The notes: generated by a model not told the origin, from the sequence alone. A stretch of 64,000 bases of DNA from Synechococcus sp. HK05 (GCF_019104765.1 NZ_JAHRXJ010000007.1:1-64000), one strand, 5' to 3'. Positions 1-8,497 are shown, numbered from the stretch's first letter. Made by a program: numbers and translations.

Positions 1-74
1 ACCACGGCATCAGCGGCGACGCCGGCGTGATCGCCAACAACTACATCGACTACGCGATCGCCGCTCTGGTCTGA
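1..74 (+). CDS. cpcA: phycocyanin alpha subunit, C-terminal fragment
   Basis: Only the last 23 residues and stop are in the window; the 5' part lies upstream. The fragment contains HGISGDAG and ends YIDYAIAALV, which matches the conserved C-terminus of phycocyanin alpha chains, the light-harvesting protein of phycobilisome rods. The terminator that follows and the lyase genes cpcE and cpcF downstream support the assignment. It could equally be the R-phycocyanin (rpcA) variant of phycoerythrin-containing strains; the tail alone cannot separate them. Confidence 0.8.
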   Translation, partial: HGISGDAGVIANNYIDYAIAALV

Positions 75-108
75 TTTTCAGATCGAAGCGCAACCGCGAG
101 TTGCCCCG

Positions 109-135
109 AGCCCCCCGCAACGGGGGCTTTTTTTG
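109..135 (+). terminator. intrinsic terminator after cpcA
   Basis: The C-rich arm at 111-116 and the G-rich arm at 121-127 form a short GC stem around a GCAA loop, followed by a run of seven T (128-134). It lies 35 bases after the phycocyanin stop. It should end most cpc operon transcripts, so cpcE-cpcF would be read by partial read-through or their own promoter. Confidence 0.85.
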
Positions 136-165
136 TTGCATCCGTGCGCCGTGGGGCCGGCGGCG

Positions 166-1071
166 ATGGCAGCATCAGCAGCGCCATCGTTTTGGGCCAT
201 GGCCGCCGGCGACGCCGACCCATCGATCCCGGGCAACGGAGATCCGATCAGTGAAGAGGAGGCGCTGCGCCGCCTGCGCCTCACCGACGACCCCTCCGCG
301 CAGTACTACGCGGCCTGGTGGCTGGGCCGGAACCGCAGCAGCCATCCCGATGCGGTGCCCCTGCTGCAGGAGGCGTTGCGCCAGCGCCGCCCCCGTGACC
401 CCGGCGCGGGGGTGGAAGAAAACGCCGTTGCGCGCAACGCGGCCCGGGCCCTCGGCAAGCTCGGCCTCCCGGCCCAGGCGGCGATTCCCGATCTGCTGGC
501 CACCCTCGAGGACGACGATCACGGCCTGCGCGAAGCAGCGGCCCGCGCCCTCGGTGACCTGCGCGCTCAAGCGGCGGTGGACCCCCTGCGCCGGCGTTTG
601 GCCAGTGGCCCGGCGGTGGCCGGAGCCCAGCAACCCGGCACCCCCCGCTTGCAGGAACCCTGTGAAGCCCTCCTGGAAGCCCTCGGGGAGATCGGTGTGG
701 CGGAGCCGCCGGTGTTGGCGGTGATCGAACCGTTTGTGGCCCATGAGCGGCCGTTGATCCGTAGCGCCGCCTGCCGGGCCCTGCTCCAGCTCACCCAGGA
801 GCGCCGCTGGGGTGAGCAGCTGGTGCAACTCCTGCAACATCAACAGCTGCAGGTGCGGCGCGCAGCTCTGATGGATCTGGGGGCGGCTGGTTGGCGGGAG
901 GCTCTTGAACCCATTGCTGCCACCCTGGCGGAGAACAGCCTCAAGTTGATTGCCCTGCGGGGTTTGGTGGAGCAAGGCGGTGGTTGGGCCGCTGCCGGCG
1001 GCCCATCGCCCAGGGCTGTGCCCGATGCAGCCACCGTGGCTGTACTCGATGCGATGGATGCCTTGCTGTGA
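166..1071 (+). CDS. cpcE: phycocyanobilin lyase subunit alpha (CpcE)
   Basis: CpcE is one half of the CpcE/CpcF heterodimer that attaches the bilin to the alpha-phycocyanin cysteine. The protein is built of HEAT-like repeats (ALGKLG, ALGDLR, DLGAAG segments). Near the N-terminus it has EEEALRRLRLTDD and YYAAWWLGRNR, which is the CpcE signature region. The start is uncertain: ATG 166 (301 residues) is used here, ATG 199 is possible, and a TTG at 133 falls inside the terminator and is unlikely. The gene overlaps cpcF by GTGA, so the two subunits are translationally coupled. An RpcE-type lyase acting on R-phycocyanin is an alternative. Confidence 0.85.
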   Translation: MAASAAPSFWAMAAGDADPSIPGNGDPISEEEALRRLRLTDDPSAQYYAAWWLGRNRSSHPDAVPLLQEALRQRRPRDPGAGVEENAVARNAARALGKLGLPAQAAIPDLLATLEDDDHGLREAAARALGDLRAQAAVDPLRRRLASGPAVAGAQQPGTPRLQEPCEALLEALGEIGVAEPPVLAVIEPFVAHERPLIRSAACRALLQLTQERRWGEQLVQLLQHQQLQVRRAALMDLGAAGWREALEPIAATLAENSLKLIALRGLVEQGGGWAAAGGPSPRAVPDAATVAVLDAMDALL

Positions 1072-1745
1072 GCCTGTCTGTTGTGACCCCATCGGATGTA
1101 ACGGCCCTGGTGGCGGCCGTGCAGAGCGCCGACAGTGCTCTGGGCCTGCTGCAGGCCACGCAAGCCCTGGCGGCCTCAGCGCACCCGGACGGCGCCGCCT
1201 GCCTGGTGGAGGTGCTCGGCTTCAACAATCCAGGCGCCGCCGTGGCGGCCGTGGATGGCCTGATCGCCATCGGCGTGCCCGCGGTTGACACGATCCTCAC
1301 CAACATCGACGGCTACAACTACGGCGCTCGTGCCTGGGCCGTGCGTGCCCTGGCTGGCATTGGTGACGTGCGGGGCCTGGAGGTGCTCGAGGATGCCCTC
1401 GGCAAGGACATCGGCCCCAGCGTGCGCCGCGCTGCTGCGCGGGGACTGGGCCAACTGCGCCTCGATGATTTGGCGCTCCCGCAGCGCCGTGCCGTGGCTG
1501 AGCGCTGCCTGCAGGCGCTGGTGGAGGGCTGCCGCGATGGCGAGTGGGTGGTGCGTTACGCCGTGGTGGTGGGGCTGGAATCGCTGGCGCCCGCCGTGCA
1601 TCCCGCGCTGGCGGAGGGGCCTGCTGCCCAGCAGCGACTGCATGAGGCCCTGATCGGTTTGTGCCGCAACGCCACAGAGGAGGCGCCTGTGGTGCAGCTC
1701 AGAGCCGCGCTGGCCCTGCAGCGCCTGGGGGTGAGCCATGGCTGA
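1068..1745 (+). CDS. cpcF: phycocyanobilin lyase subunit beta (CpcF)
   Basis: This is the partner of CpcE in the heterodimeric alpha-phycocyanin bilin lyase. It is an all-helical HEAT-repeat protein with typical repeats such as AVRALAGIGD and RRAAARGLGQLRL. I chose GTG 1068 because it overlaps the cpcE stop (GTGA), giving 225 residues, near the usual CpcF length. GTG 1083 is an alternative. The 3' end overlaps the next gene by eight bases, so cpcE, cpcF and the phosphatase look like one transcription unit. Confidence 0.85.
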   Translation: MSLSVVTPSDVTALVAAVQSADSALGLLQATQALAASAHPDGAACLVEVLGFNNPGAAVAAVDGLIAIGVPAVDTILTNIDGYNYGARAWAVRALAGIGDVRGLEVLEDALGKDIGPSVRRAAARGLGQLRLDDLALPQRRAVAERCLQALVEGCRDGEWVVRYAVVVGLESLAPAVHPALAEGPAAQQRLHEALIGLCRNATEEAPVVQLRAALALQRLGVSHG

Positions 1746-2226
1746 GCAGCGCATCTTGTTTGTGTGCCTCGGCAACATCTGCCGTTCACCGGCCGCCGAG
1801 GGGGTGTTTCTGCACCTGATCGCCAGCGAAGGCCTGGAGGATCGCTTTGTGGTGGATAGCGCCGGCACCGGTGGCTGGCACGTGGGCAACCCCGCTGATC
1901 GGCGCATGCGCGCCGCCGCCGAGCGCCGCGGCATTCACCTGCCCAGCCGCGCTCGCCAGATCGAGCTGGCGGATTTCAGGGCGTTTGATCGCATCCTCAC
2001 CATGGATGACGACAACCTGCGCAACGTGCGCTCCCTGGCCCGTGAACTCGGGGATCGGCCCGGTCTGGCGCGGATCGAGCCGATGACCAGCCACTGCCGC
2101 CAGCACCGGGCCAGCGAGGTGCCCGATCCTTACTACGGGGGCGAGCAGGGCTTCGAGCATGTGCTCGATCTGCTGGAAGATGCCTGCGGGGGCTTGCTGG
2201 AGAGCCTGTTGCGCGAGCAGCGCTAG
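1738..2226 (+). CDS. low-molecular-weight protein-tyrosine phosphatase
   Basis: This is a small cytoplasmic phosphatase of the LMW-PTP/arsenate-reductase fold. The catalytic P-loop CLGNICRS (CX5R) sits near residues 10-17, and the general-acid loop is present as DPYYGG near residue 124. The length of 162 residues fits the family. The start overlaps the end of cpcF, so it is probably co-transcribed with the lyase genes. That link is positional; a role in phycobilisome metabolism is not shown. Its stop overlaps the stop of the convergent panC-cmk gene. Confidence 0.88.
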   Translation: MAEQRILFVCLGNICRSPAAEGVFLHLIASEGLEDRFVVDSAGTGGWHVGNPADRRMRAAAERRGIHLPSRARQIELADFRAFDRILTMDDDNLRNVRSLARELGDRPGLARIEPMTSHCRQHRASEVPDPYYGGEQGFEHVLDLLEDACGGLLESLLREQR

Positions 2227-3779
2227 GCCACCGGCTCCGGCCAGGCGTCGTGGGGCACCCGCTGGCGGAACAGCTGAACCAGCTGCTCGATCACCGCATC
2301 AATGCTCAGGCCATCGGTGATCAGCTCCAGTGCATCGTCGGCCTGGGTGAGCGGCGCCACCTCCCGGGTGGAATCGAGGTGGTCGCGTTCGGCGATCTGG
2401 GCTTCGAGCTCCGCCAGGGCCGGTACGGCGAAGCCGCGCTGCTCCAGATCGAGGGCGCGGCGGCGGGCTCGTTCGGCCACGGTGGCGGTGAGGAACACCT
2501 TCAGTTCGGCATCGGGGAACACGGCGGTGCCGATGTCGCGTCCTTCGGCCACCAGGCCGCCCCGCTCCCCCATGGCTTGCTGCTGGCGGGTGAGCGCTTC
2601 GCGCACGCAGCCATGGGCCGCCACCACCGACACCTGGGCAGTCACCTCCGGTGATCGGATGGCCTCGGTCACGTCGTGACCGTTCACGCTCACGCGCTGG
2701 CTGCCGGCGGCTGCGGTGCTCAACTGCAGATCGAGGCCGTCTAGCAGCGGTGCCACGGCGGCCGCATCGCTGACGTCCGCGCCGCTTTGCTGCACCAGCC
2801 AAGTCACCGCCCGGTACATGGCGCCGGTATCGAGATAGATCAGCCCAAGCCGCTCGGCAAAGGCGCGGGTCACGGTGCTTTTGCCGGCTCCGGCAGGGCC
2901 ATCGATGGCAACAATCGCGGCTCGGCTCATCAGAAACACGTGGTCGATTAGGCGGCTGGGGCCGCAGTGGGCGGCGGCGGCCAGCAGGGTGAGGCCCGTG
3001 AGCGTGCTGCGGGGCTGCAGGCTGCGGGGGCACACCGCTTCTACATAGTCGAGCACCAGGCCGGCCTGCTCGAGCTGTTGCCGCACCTGCTTCAGTTTGG
3101 GGGCGAGCGCACTGCCAGGGGGCATGGCGTCGGCGGCAGCAGCCCGCAGGGCCAGGGGCAACGCGCTGGCCTGCTGGCGCTGCTCCGGGCTGAGGTAGCT
3201 GTTGCGCGAGCTCAGGGCCAGGCCGTCGGGCTCCCGCAGGGTGGGGCAGCCCACCACCTGCACCGGCAGCCCCAGATCGGCAGCCACACGCTGCAGGATC
3301 ACCAGCTGTTGCCAGTCTTTCTCGCCAAGGAGCAGCTGATCCGGCCGGATCAGCCCCAAGAGGCGGCCCACCACCGTGGCGACGCCATCGAAGTGGCCGG
3401 GGCGATGGCGGCCGCACAGGCCCGCCTGCAGGGATTGCGGTGGCTGGATGCGGGTGAGCTCAGCCTCACCGGCGGGATAGAGCTCCTCCACACTCGGGGC
3501 GAACAGCGCATCGGCGCCAGCGGCTTCGGCCAGCTCGGCATCGCGCTCGAGCTGGCGGGGGTAGCGGCCGAAGTCTTCGTTGGCTCCGAACTGCAGCGGG
3601 TTGACAAACACGCTCACCAGCACCAGCGGCTGCCGGCCCGCCTGCGGGCGCCCAGCCCGGGCGATCAGGCTCTGGTGCCCTGCATGCAGGGCGCCCATGG
3701 TGGGCACGAAATGGATCGGTGCCGCACCGATGCTGCGGCGCCAGGCCTCCAGATCGGTGCAGCGGCGCAGCAGGCGCAC
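2223..3779 (-). CDS. panC/cmk: bifunctional pantoate-beta-alanine ligase / cytidylate kinase
   Basis: This is a fused enzyme found in cyanobacteria. The N-terminal PanC half (about residues 1-280) joins pantoate and beta-alanine to make pantothenate. It shows PTMGALHAGH (HxGH nucleotide-binding motif), GEKDWQQL and LSSRNSYLS. The C-terminal half (about 285-515) is CMP kinase, starting AIVAIDGPAGAGKSTVTRAF with the Walker A loop, followed by LDTGAMYRAVTWL. A second methionine at the domain junction matches the start of stand-alone Cmk proteins. The gene is convergent with the phosphatase gene and their stop codons overlap by two bases. Confidence 0.95.
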   Translation of the reverse strand: MRLLRRCTDLEAWRRSIGAAPIHFVPTMGALHAGHQSLIARAGRPQAGRQPLVLVSVFVNPLQFGANEDFGRYPRQLERDAELAEAAGADALFAPSVEELYPAGEAELTRIQPPQSLQAGLCGRHRPGHFDGVATVVGRLLGLIRPDQLLLGEKDWQQLVILQRVAADLGLPVQVVGCPTLREPDGLALSSRNSYLSPEQRQQASALPLALRAAAADAMPPGSALAPKLKQVRQQLEQAGLVLDYVEAVCPRSLQPRSTLTGLTLLAAAAHCGPSRLIDHVFLMSRAAIVAIDGPAGAGKSTVTRAFAERLGLIYLDTGAMYRAVTWLVQQSGADVSDAAAVAPLLDGLDLQLSTAAAGSQRVSVNGHDVTEAIRSPEVTAQVSVVAAHGCVREALTRQQQAMGERGGLVAEGRDIGTAVFPDAELKVFLTATVAERARRRALDLEQRGFAVPALAELEAQIAERDHLDSTREVAPLTQADDALELITDGLSIDAVIEQLVQLFRQRVPHDAWPEPVA

Positions 3780-3814
3780 GGGCTCTTGCGGCTGAAAGCG
3801 ACCCTACCGGGCCA

Positions 3815-3848
3815 GCAAAAAGCCCACCGGCGTGGGGCCAGTGGGCTG
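3815..3848 (-). terminator. intrinsic terminator after rlpA
   Basis: The arms 3821-3827 and 3841-3847 (AGCCCAC/GTGGGCT) form a 7-bp stem. On the minus strand the stem is followed by a T tract (3816-3820 reads AAAAA on the plus strand). It lies about 20 bases after the rlpA stop and separates it from panC-cmk. Confidence 0.7.
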
Positions 3849-3868
3849 AAGGAATGCCGGGGAAGCGT

Positions 3869-4402
3869 TCAGGGCTGGAGCACTTCCAGCTTCACGTTGG
3901 CGATGCCGCTGGAGATCAACCCCAGGCTGTTGGCGGCGCCATGGGCCAGGTCGATCACGCGGTTGCCATGGAAGGGGCCGCGGTCGTTGATGCGCACGAT
4001 GGCGCTGCGGCCGTTGCCGAGGTTGGTCACCCGCACCTTCGTGCCGAACGGCAGGGTGCGGTGGGCCGCGGTGAGGGTGCCGGGGCGAAACACTTCACCA
4101 TTGGCAGTGCGGTTTCCAAAGAAGCCGGGTCCATACCAGCTGGCCTGGCCCTGACTCACCGACTTCACCCGTGGCTGCTGTGGGGGTGTCGCGATCGGGA
4201 GTGTGGGTGCGGCGGGTTTGATCGGAAGCTCGTCTGAAGGCTCGGCCGACTCGAGGCTGGGCTCCACGCTGCGGATAGCCAGGTCGATGGAGGGGCTGCC
4301 AGCTTCAGCAGCAACGCGGCCGGTGGTGGCGAAGGCCGGGGGCAGACCAGTGCTGCCGGAGAGCAACAGGGCCGAACCACCAAGGAGACAGAGGCGACGC
4401 AT
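3869..4402 (-). CDS. rlpA: RlpA-like septal ring lytic transglycosylase domain protein
   Basis: This is a secreted double-psi beta-barrel protein related to RlpA, which cleaves or binds peptidoglycan. The first 25 or so residues are a signal sequence (MRRLCLLGGSALLLSG then PAFAT). A Pro-rich linker follows, then the RlpA core with QGQASWYGPGFFG, TAAHRTLPFGTKVRV and RINDRGPF, where the Asp of the last motif is the conserved acid. No SPOR domain is present, so it is the short form (177 residues). The gene is followed by its own terminator and faces a 414-base gap before purM. Confidence 0.88.
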   Translation of the reverse strand: MRRLCLLGGSALLLSGSTGLPPAFATTGRVAAEAGSPSIDLAIRSVEPSLESAEPSDELPIKPAAPTLPIATPPQQPRVKSVSQGQASWYGPGFFGNRTANGEVFRPGTLTAAHRTLPFGTKVRVTNLGNGRSAIVRINDRGPFHGNRVIDLAHGAANSLGLISSGIANVKLEVLQP

Positions 4403-4816
4403 AACAAGCGAAACTCGCCGCGATCAACGCAGCAGCCACGAAGAAGGGATGTGGCCCATCAACCTCGGAGCAATTCGGATTAGGCATCGCAGCAATTGCA
4501 AGCCTTTTCTGAACTGAAGGGATGACGGAGTTCCTATCGGCAATTAACGACGCAGCAAAGTTACTGGTCGTTCTCGGATGATTTGGTCTGCAATCGCACA
4601 GCTTGGATTGATCAGCATTTGCGATCAAATCTCGAACTAACGGCCATCGCAGGGATCTGCGGGGTTGACAAGAGGGTGGATGGATCACGGCCGCTGATTA
4701 CCTCGATAAGCGGGGCTGATCGAAGTGCGTGCCAATTGGGCGGCCGGCTGCGGAATTGGCGTTCGCGGCGGCCCCTTGGCGGGGCAGGATCGAAGAACCC
4801 GTGAGTGGTTGCAGGG
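4403..4816. other. intergenic region between rlpA and purM
   Basis: This 414-base gap separates two divergent genes, so it must carry both promoters. It is visibly more AT-rich than the flanking genes. A TTGACA at 4665-4670 could be a -35 for purM, but no convincing -10 follows at the right distance. Two tiny overlapping ORFs (4522-4581 and 4578-4640, 19 and 20 codons, ATGA overlap) have no recognisable product. No RNA gene or repeat was recognised. Confidence 0.5.
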
Positions 4817-5851
4817 ATGGACTACCGCACAGCCGGCGTTGATGTGGAGGCGGGGCGCGCGTTCGTCGAGCGCATTCGCTCGAGTGTTGAGTCCACGCGC
4901 CGGCCTGAGGTGTTGGGCGGCTTGGGTGGTTTCGGTGGCCTCTGTCGCCTGCCCCAGGGCATGCGCAAGCCGCTGTTGGTGTCAGGCACCGACGGTGTGG
5001 GCACCAAGTTGGAGCTGGCTCAGGCCCATGGCCGTCACCACGGTGTGGGCATTGATCTGGTGGCGATGTGCGTCAACGACGTGATCACCAGTGGAGCCCA
5101 GCCCCTGTTCTTCCTCGACTACATCGCCACTGGCAAGCTCACCCCCGAGGCGATGGCCCAGGTGGTGGAAGGCATTGCCGATGGTTGCCGCCAGAGCGGT
5201 TGTGCCCTGCTGGGGGGTGAAACCGCTGAGATGCCTGGCTTCTATGGCCCTGGTCGCTACGACCTGGCGGGCTTCTGTGTGGCTGTGGTGGAAGAAGACG
5301 AGCTGATCGACCCGGCGCGGGTGCAGGCCGGCGATCGCATCGTGGCGGTGGCCAGCAGCGGCGTGCACAGCAATGGCTTCAGCCTGGTGCGCCGCATCCT
5401 GGAGATGCGCGGGGTCACGCCCGACACCTGCCTGAGCCCCGGCGGTCCGGCTGTGCTCGATGCGCTTCTGGCGCCCACTGTGTTGTACGCCTCGCTGGTG
5501 CAGGCCCTGCTGGCGGATGGCGTGGAGCTGCACGGCATGGCCCACATCACCGGTGGCGGTCTGCCGGAAAACCTGCCGCGCTCCTTGCCTGCCGGTCTGC
5601 ATGCCCGCCTTGATGCCGGTAGCTGGGAGCGTCCGGCCCTGTTCCGTTGGTTGCAGGAGAACGGGGAGGTGCCGGAGGCCGACCTCTGGAACACCTTCAA
5701 TCTTGGTGTGGGCTTCTGTTTGGTGCTGCCCGAGTCGGCCGTGGAGGGGGCCCTGCAGGTTTGCCTGCGCCAGGGCCATCAGGCCTGGGTGCTGGGCCAG
5801 GTGGAGCCTGGTTCAGCTGGATCGGCGCCCCTGGCTGGATTGCCGTACTGA
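4817..5851 (+). CDS. purM: phosphoribosylformylglycinamidine cyclo-ligase (AIR synthetase)
   Basis: This cytosolic enzyme closes the imidazole ring in purine synthesis (FGAM + ATP to AIR). Motifs include [13 protein letters not shown], the family's ATP/substrate-binding segment, and [31 protein letters not shown] and [13 protein letters not shown] follow. ATG 4817 ([10 protein letters not shown]) is preferred. A GTG four codons upstream (4805) is also open but adds nothing conserved. The gene stands alone, with 173 bases to the next. Confidence 0.95.
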   Translation: MDYRTAGVDVEAGRAFVERIRSSVESTRRPEVLGGLGGFGGLCRLPQGMRKPLLVSGTDGVGTKLELAQAHGRHHGVGIDLVAMCVNDVITSGAQPLFFLDYIATGKLTPEAMAQVVEGIADGCRQSGCALLGGETAEMPGFYGPGRYDLAGFCVAVVEEDELIDPARVQAGDRIVAVASSGVHSNGFSLVRRILEMRGVTPDTCLSPGGPAVLDALLAPTVLYASLVQALLADGVELHGMAHITGGGLPENLPRSLPAGLHARLDAGSWERPALFRWLQENGEVPEADLWNTFNLGVGFCLVLPESAVEGALQVCLRQGHQAWVLGQVEPGSAGSAPLAGLPY

Positions 5852-6024
5852 TTCAGGGGCTCCAGCTGCCAAATTGCATCAGCCTGGCGTTTGCACCAGG
5901 TGAAGTGGCTTCAGCCCATTAGGGTCTGGGCACTACGGCGCGGTTTCGATTTTTGGCCGCGCCGGGCCTGATTGTTCGGCAACGCAGAACTCAGTGCATA
6001 GGTTTTGTTCTTCATAGGTTTGAG

Positions 6025-6702
6025 ATGTCGTTAAACGGCTCGCTTTTAAACGCTTCAACCCGGATCACCCGCCGCCGCAGCTCTGCAGGCCCGATCCCGC
6101 CTAATCGCCCGCTCCGCCCGCGCGACGCCTACCCCAGCCGCAGCAGCGTGCGGCCCACCTTCCTCACCTTGCGCGACCACGGCAAGGTGTTCGTGGCGGA
6201 TCTGCCCCGCCTCTCCGATGGCCAGCTGGCTCATGTGGGTAAGGAAGCCCGAGAAGTGCTCGAGAGCATCAGCCGCCGCCTCGAGGAGCTGGATCAGCAG
6301 CTGCAGCTCTCCCCTCAGGAGCAGGAAACCCGCATCCGCGCCGCCACCAAGCGCGACGTCACCGAGCGCTTCATTCGCGCTGTGGAAGAAGAGCAGGAGC
6401 AGCGCCGCACCAACCCCGCTCTGAAGGCGGCAGCTGGTGAATCCCTGGCCCGGGCCTTTTTGGAGATCGCCCGCCACCGCTTGCCCGGCGCCACTTTCGA
6501 CTCCCTGCTACAGGAAGCGCTCACCGCCTGCGATGAGGGCCCAGCTTCGGCGGACGAGCCCGCCGCTCCGGCCCCGCTGGAAGCGCCTCGCCCCCGCTTG
6601 GTGTCGTTGAGCCGGCCGGCTGAGGCGGCGGAAGCCCCGGAGCGCGAGCGCATGCCCGTGGTGCTCACCCCGGACCCCTCGCCCCAAATGGGCCAGGCCT
6701 GA
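6025..6702 (+). CDS. conserved cyanobacterial-type hypothetical protein, coiled coil
   Basis: I do not recognise a named family. The 225-residue product has a basic, Arg/Pro/Ser-rich N-terminus (about 1-45), then FLTLRDHGKVFVADLPRL. A strongly helical charged stretch follows (about 60-150) with heptad-like Leu and many Glu/Arg, a probable coiled coil. The C-terminal tail is Pro/Ala-rich and disordered-looking. There is no signal peptide or membrane segment. ATG 6025 follows a TTTGAG; the frame is open upstream to 5953. Its stop is directly adjacent to the stop of the convergent aldo/keto reductase gene. Codon use resembles the neighbours, which favours a real gene. Confidence 0.7.
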   Translation: MSLNGSLLNASTRITRRRSSAGPIPPNRPLRPRDAYPSRSSVRPTFLTLRDHGKVFVADLPRLSDGQLAHVGKEAREVLESISRRLEELDQQLQLSPQEQETRIRAATKRDVTERFIRAVEEEQEQRRTNPALKAAAGESLARAFLEIARHRLPGATFDSLLQEALTACDEGPASADEPAAPAPLEAPRPRLVSLSRPAEAAEAPERERMPVVLTPDPSPQMGQA

Positions 6703-7683
6703 TCAGGCGCTCTGGAAGGGATTGGCTGGCATCCGCGGGGCATCTGCCGCCAACGCCACTTGATCGAGGCTGCGGCGCTCCTCGCTGCTGAGCTCCCAGC
6801 TGAGCGCTGCGGCGGTGGCCTCCACCTGTGCAACGCTGCGTAGCCCTGGGATCGGCATGGCGCCGTGGGCGCGGCACCAGTTGAGGGCTACGGCGGCCAG
6901 GCCGCCGGGCCGGCCTGCGCTGATCTCCTGCAGGCGCTGCCGCAGCGGCTGCATCTGCGGCTCAAGCCGCAGGAACAGACTGCGGCGCGTACCGGTGAGT
7001 GGCCGGCTCGCGGCTGGTTCCCTGCGGCTCAGCAATCCCAGGGCCAGGGGGCTGTAGGCGATCAGCTCAATCTCGAGCTCACGGCATACCTCGGCCACGC
7101 CACCCGGCTGGATCGGTTGCGGTGCCAGCAGTGAGAGTTGCACCTGCAGACTGCGTAGGGGCACGCCCTGGTCCGCCAGGCGCCGGTGCAGCAGGCGCAG
7201 CCGCTTGGGCCCCACATTGGAGATGCCGAGGCTTTCCACGGCCCCGTTGCGCACCAGCTCGGCCAGGCCATCGAGCAAGGGCCCTTCCTGCCAGGGGGCA
7301 TAGCGGGCCGTACTCCAGTGCAACTGCACCCGTTTCATTTGGCCCTGCAGCCGTTCCTGGGAGGCGGCGAAGGCGCGGCGGTAGCCCTGGCGGCCCAGGC
7401 GCCAGGGGAAGGGGGCCAGCTTGGTGGCAATGCACAGCTGGCGGCGCTGCTCGGCCGGCGCGGCCAGGGCGAAGCGCCCCAGCAGCGCTTCGCTGCGCCC
7501 GTTCAGCCGGCCTGTGCCATAGGAATCAGCCGTGTCGAAAAAGAGGAGCCCCCGCTCCAGGCAGCGTTGGAAGGTGGCGGCCAAAGCGTCGTCGTCGCGC
7601 TTGGGGTCGTAGCCCCACAGGAATTGGTTGCCCCAGGCCCAGGTTCCCACCCCAATCCCGGGTTGTCCGCTGCCGCTTGCCAT
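6703..7683 (-). CDS. aldo/keto reductase
   Basis: This is an NADPH-dependent oxidoreductase of the AKR TIM-barrel superfamily; the substrate is unknown. All four catalytic residues are visible: Asp50 and Tyr55 in FFDTADSYGTG, Lys88 in IATKLAPFP and His122 in RVQLHW. The Asp and Tyr fall at the classic AKR positions 50 and 55 when the ATG at 7683 (MASGSGQPGIGVG) is used, which supports that start over the one 21 bases upstream. The start codon overlaps the start of a divergent small gene (shared CATG). Confidence 0.9.
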   Translation of the reverse strand: MASGSGQPGIGVGTWAWGNQFLWGYDPKRDDDALAATFQRCLERGLLFFDTADSYGTGRLNGRSEALLGRFALAAPAEQRRQLCIATKLAPFPWRLGRQGYRRAFAASQERLQGQMKRVQLHWSTARYAPWQEGPLLDGLAELVRNGAVESLGISNVGPKRLRLLHRRLADQGVPLRSLQVQLSLLAPQPIQPGGVAEVCRELEIELIAYSPLALGLLSRREPAASRPLTGTRRSLFLRLEPQMQPLRQRLQEISAGRPGGLAAVALNWCRAHGAMPIPGLRSVAQVEATAAALSWELSSEERRSLDQVALAADAPRMPANPFQSA

Positions 7684-7903
7684 GATCGAGCCAGTCGGGG
7701 CCATCTCTGCGGTGAATTCTCTGCCCAGTTCTGCCGCGGCCGCGGGCGCTGCTCAGCTCGCCACCGGTGCGGCTGATGCCCCGCAGTCCGGCGAGGTTGC
7801 GCCCCACGCGGTGGCCGATCCAGTGCTTTGCGGTCATTGCGGCCGCACCGCCAGCAATGGACTGGTGTGCATTGGCGCCTGTGTGGCCGATTCCGGCTAC
7901 TGA
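7682..7903 (+). CDS. small Cys-rich conserved protein
   Basis: This is a 73-residue protein whose N-terminal two thirds are Ala-rich and low in complexity. The C-terminus is CGHCGRTASNG followed by CIGACVADSGY, giving a CxxC...CxxxC arrangement that looks like a metal or Fe-S site or a short zinc knuckle. I recall similar short C-terminal motifs in marine picocyanobacterial small proteins but cannot name a family. ATG 7682 shares bases with the divergent reductase start; GTG 7712 would avoid that. The stop overlaps the next start (TGATG), suggesting translational coupling with the secreted protein downstream. Confidence 0.6.
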   Translation: MIEPVGAISAVNSLPSSAAAAGAAQLATGAADAPQSGEVAPHAVADPVLCGHCGRTASNGLVCIGACVADSGY

Positions 7904-8415
7904 TGCGGCCAAGAGTCTTCCGCTGCACCGCCTTGGCGGTCGCCGCATTGCTGGCCAGTCCGGCGGGCCCAGCACCGGCGGCCGATGCCTTTGGGCGTTG
8001 GCGCACCCGGCCCAACAGCTGTGTGGTGGAGCACGGGGCGGCCCCCAGGCTGCGCTGCCAGGAATTGCAGTTGGATCAGCGCAGCCCTGAGGTGCTGCGC
8101 CTCAGCGTGCAAGCCGAGGCCAAGGAGCCCGGTGTACTGATCCGGTTGACGCTGGTGGGTGCGCTGGCGGAAGGCAGCGAGCCCATGGCCTGCCGCAACG
8201 GCAGTTGTTCGCTGAAACGCGGGCTCAGCATCAGCTTGGTGAGCTTCAGCCTGGCCCGTTTCGATGGGCGTGGATTGGTCCAGGGCCTGCCGCGCACCTG
8301 GTCGGCCCAGGGGAGTTGTCAGATCGACCCCAGCGAACTGCGCTGCGAAGCCCTGAATGTCGCCCTCGCGGAGGCTGGTGAGCCGCCATGGACGATCTCA
8401 GCGCAACTGCGCTGA
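7903..8415 (+). CDS. predicted secreted protein of unknown function
   Basis: This 170-residue product has an N-terminal signal sequence (MRPRVFRC, a hydrophobic ALAVAALLASPAG core, then an APAADA cleavage-like site). The mature part holds six cysteines spread over beta-like sequence (SCVVEHG, LRCQEL, MACRNGSCSLKRG, SCQIDPSELRCE), which fits disulfide bonding outside the cytoplasm. I recognise no family. The start codon overlaps the stop of the Cys-rich gene, so the pair is probably one unit. The 3' end is convergent with tRNA-Cys. Confidence 0.7.
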   Translation: MRPRVFRCTALAVAALLASPAGPAPAADAFGRWRTRPNSCVVEHGAAPRLRCQELQLDQRSPEVLRLSVQAEAKEPGVLIRLTLVGALAEGSEPMACRNGSCSLKRGLSISLVSFSLARFDGRGLVQGLPRTWSAQGSCQIDPSELRCEALNVALAEAGEPPWTISAQLR

Positions 8416-8426
8416 GGTGTAACGAG

Positions 8427-8497
8427 AGGCGGCACCCAGATTCGAACTGGGGGTAAAGGATTTGCAATCCTCTGCCTTACCACTTGGCCATGCCGCC
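8427..8497 (-). tRNA. tRNA-Cys (GCA)
   Basis: Read on the minus strand, the acceptor GGCGGCA pairs with TGCCGCC and the discriminator is U, as expected for tRNA-Cys. The anticodon loop is TTGCAAA (anticodon GCA) on a GAGGA stem, and the T arm contains GTTCGAAT. Length is 71 bases, without an encoded CCA. It converges with the secreted protein gene and sits just upstream of the LpxB-related gene on the other strand. Confidence 0.95.

Noticed and set aside
4522-4640. Two tiny coupled ORFs between rlpA and purM
   Set aside because: Only 19 and 20 codons, no known small photosystem or cytochrome subunit matches, and the ribosome site of the first is too close. Kept only as part of the gap description.
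4665-4670. TTGACA as a purM -35 box
   Set aside because: No TATAAT-like hexamer at 16-18 bases downstream.
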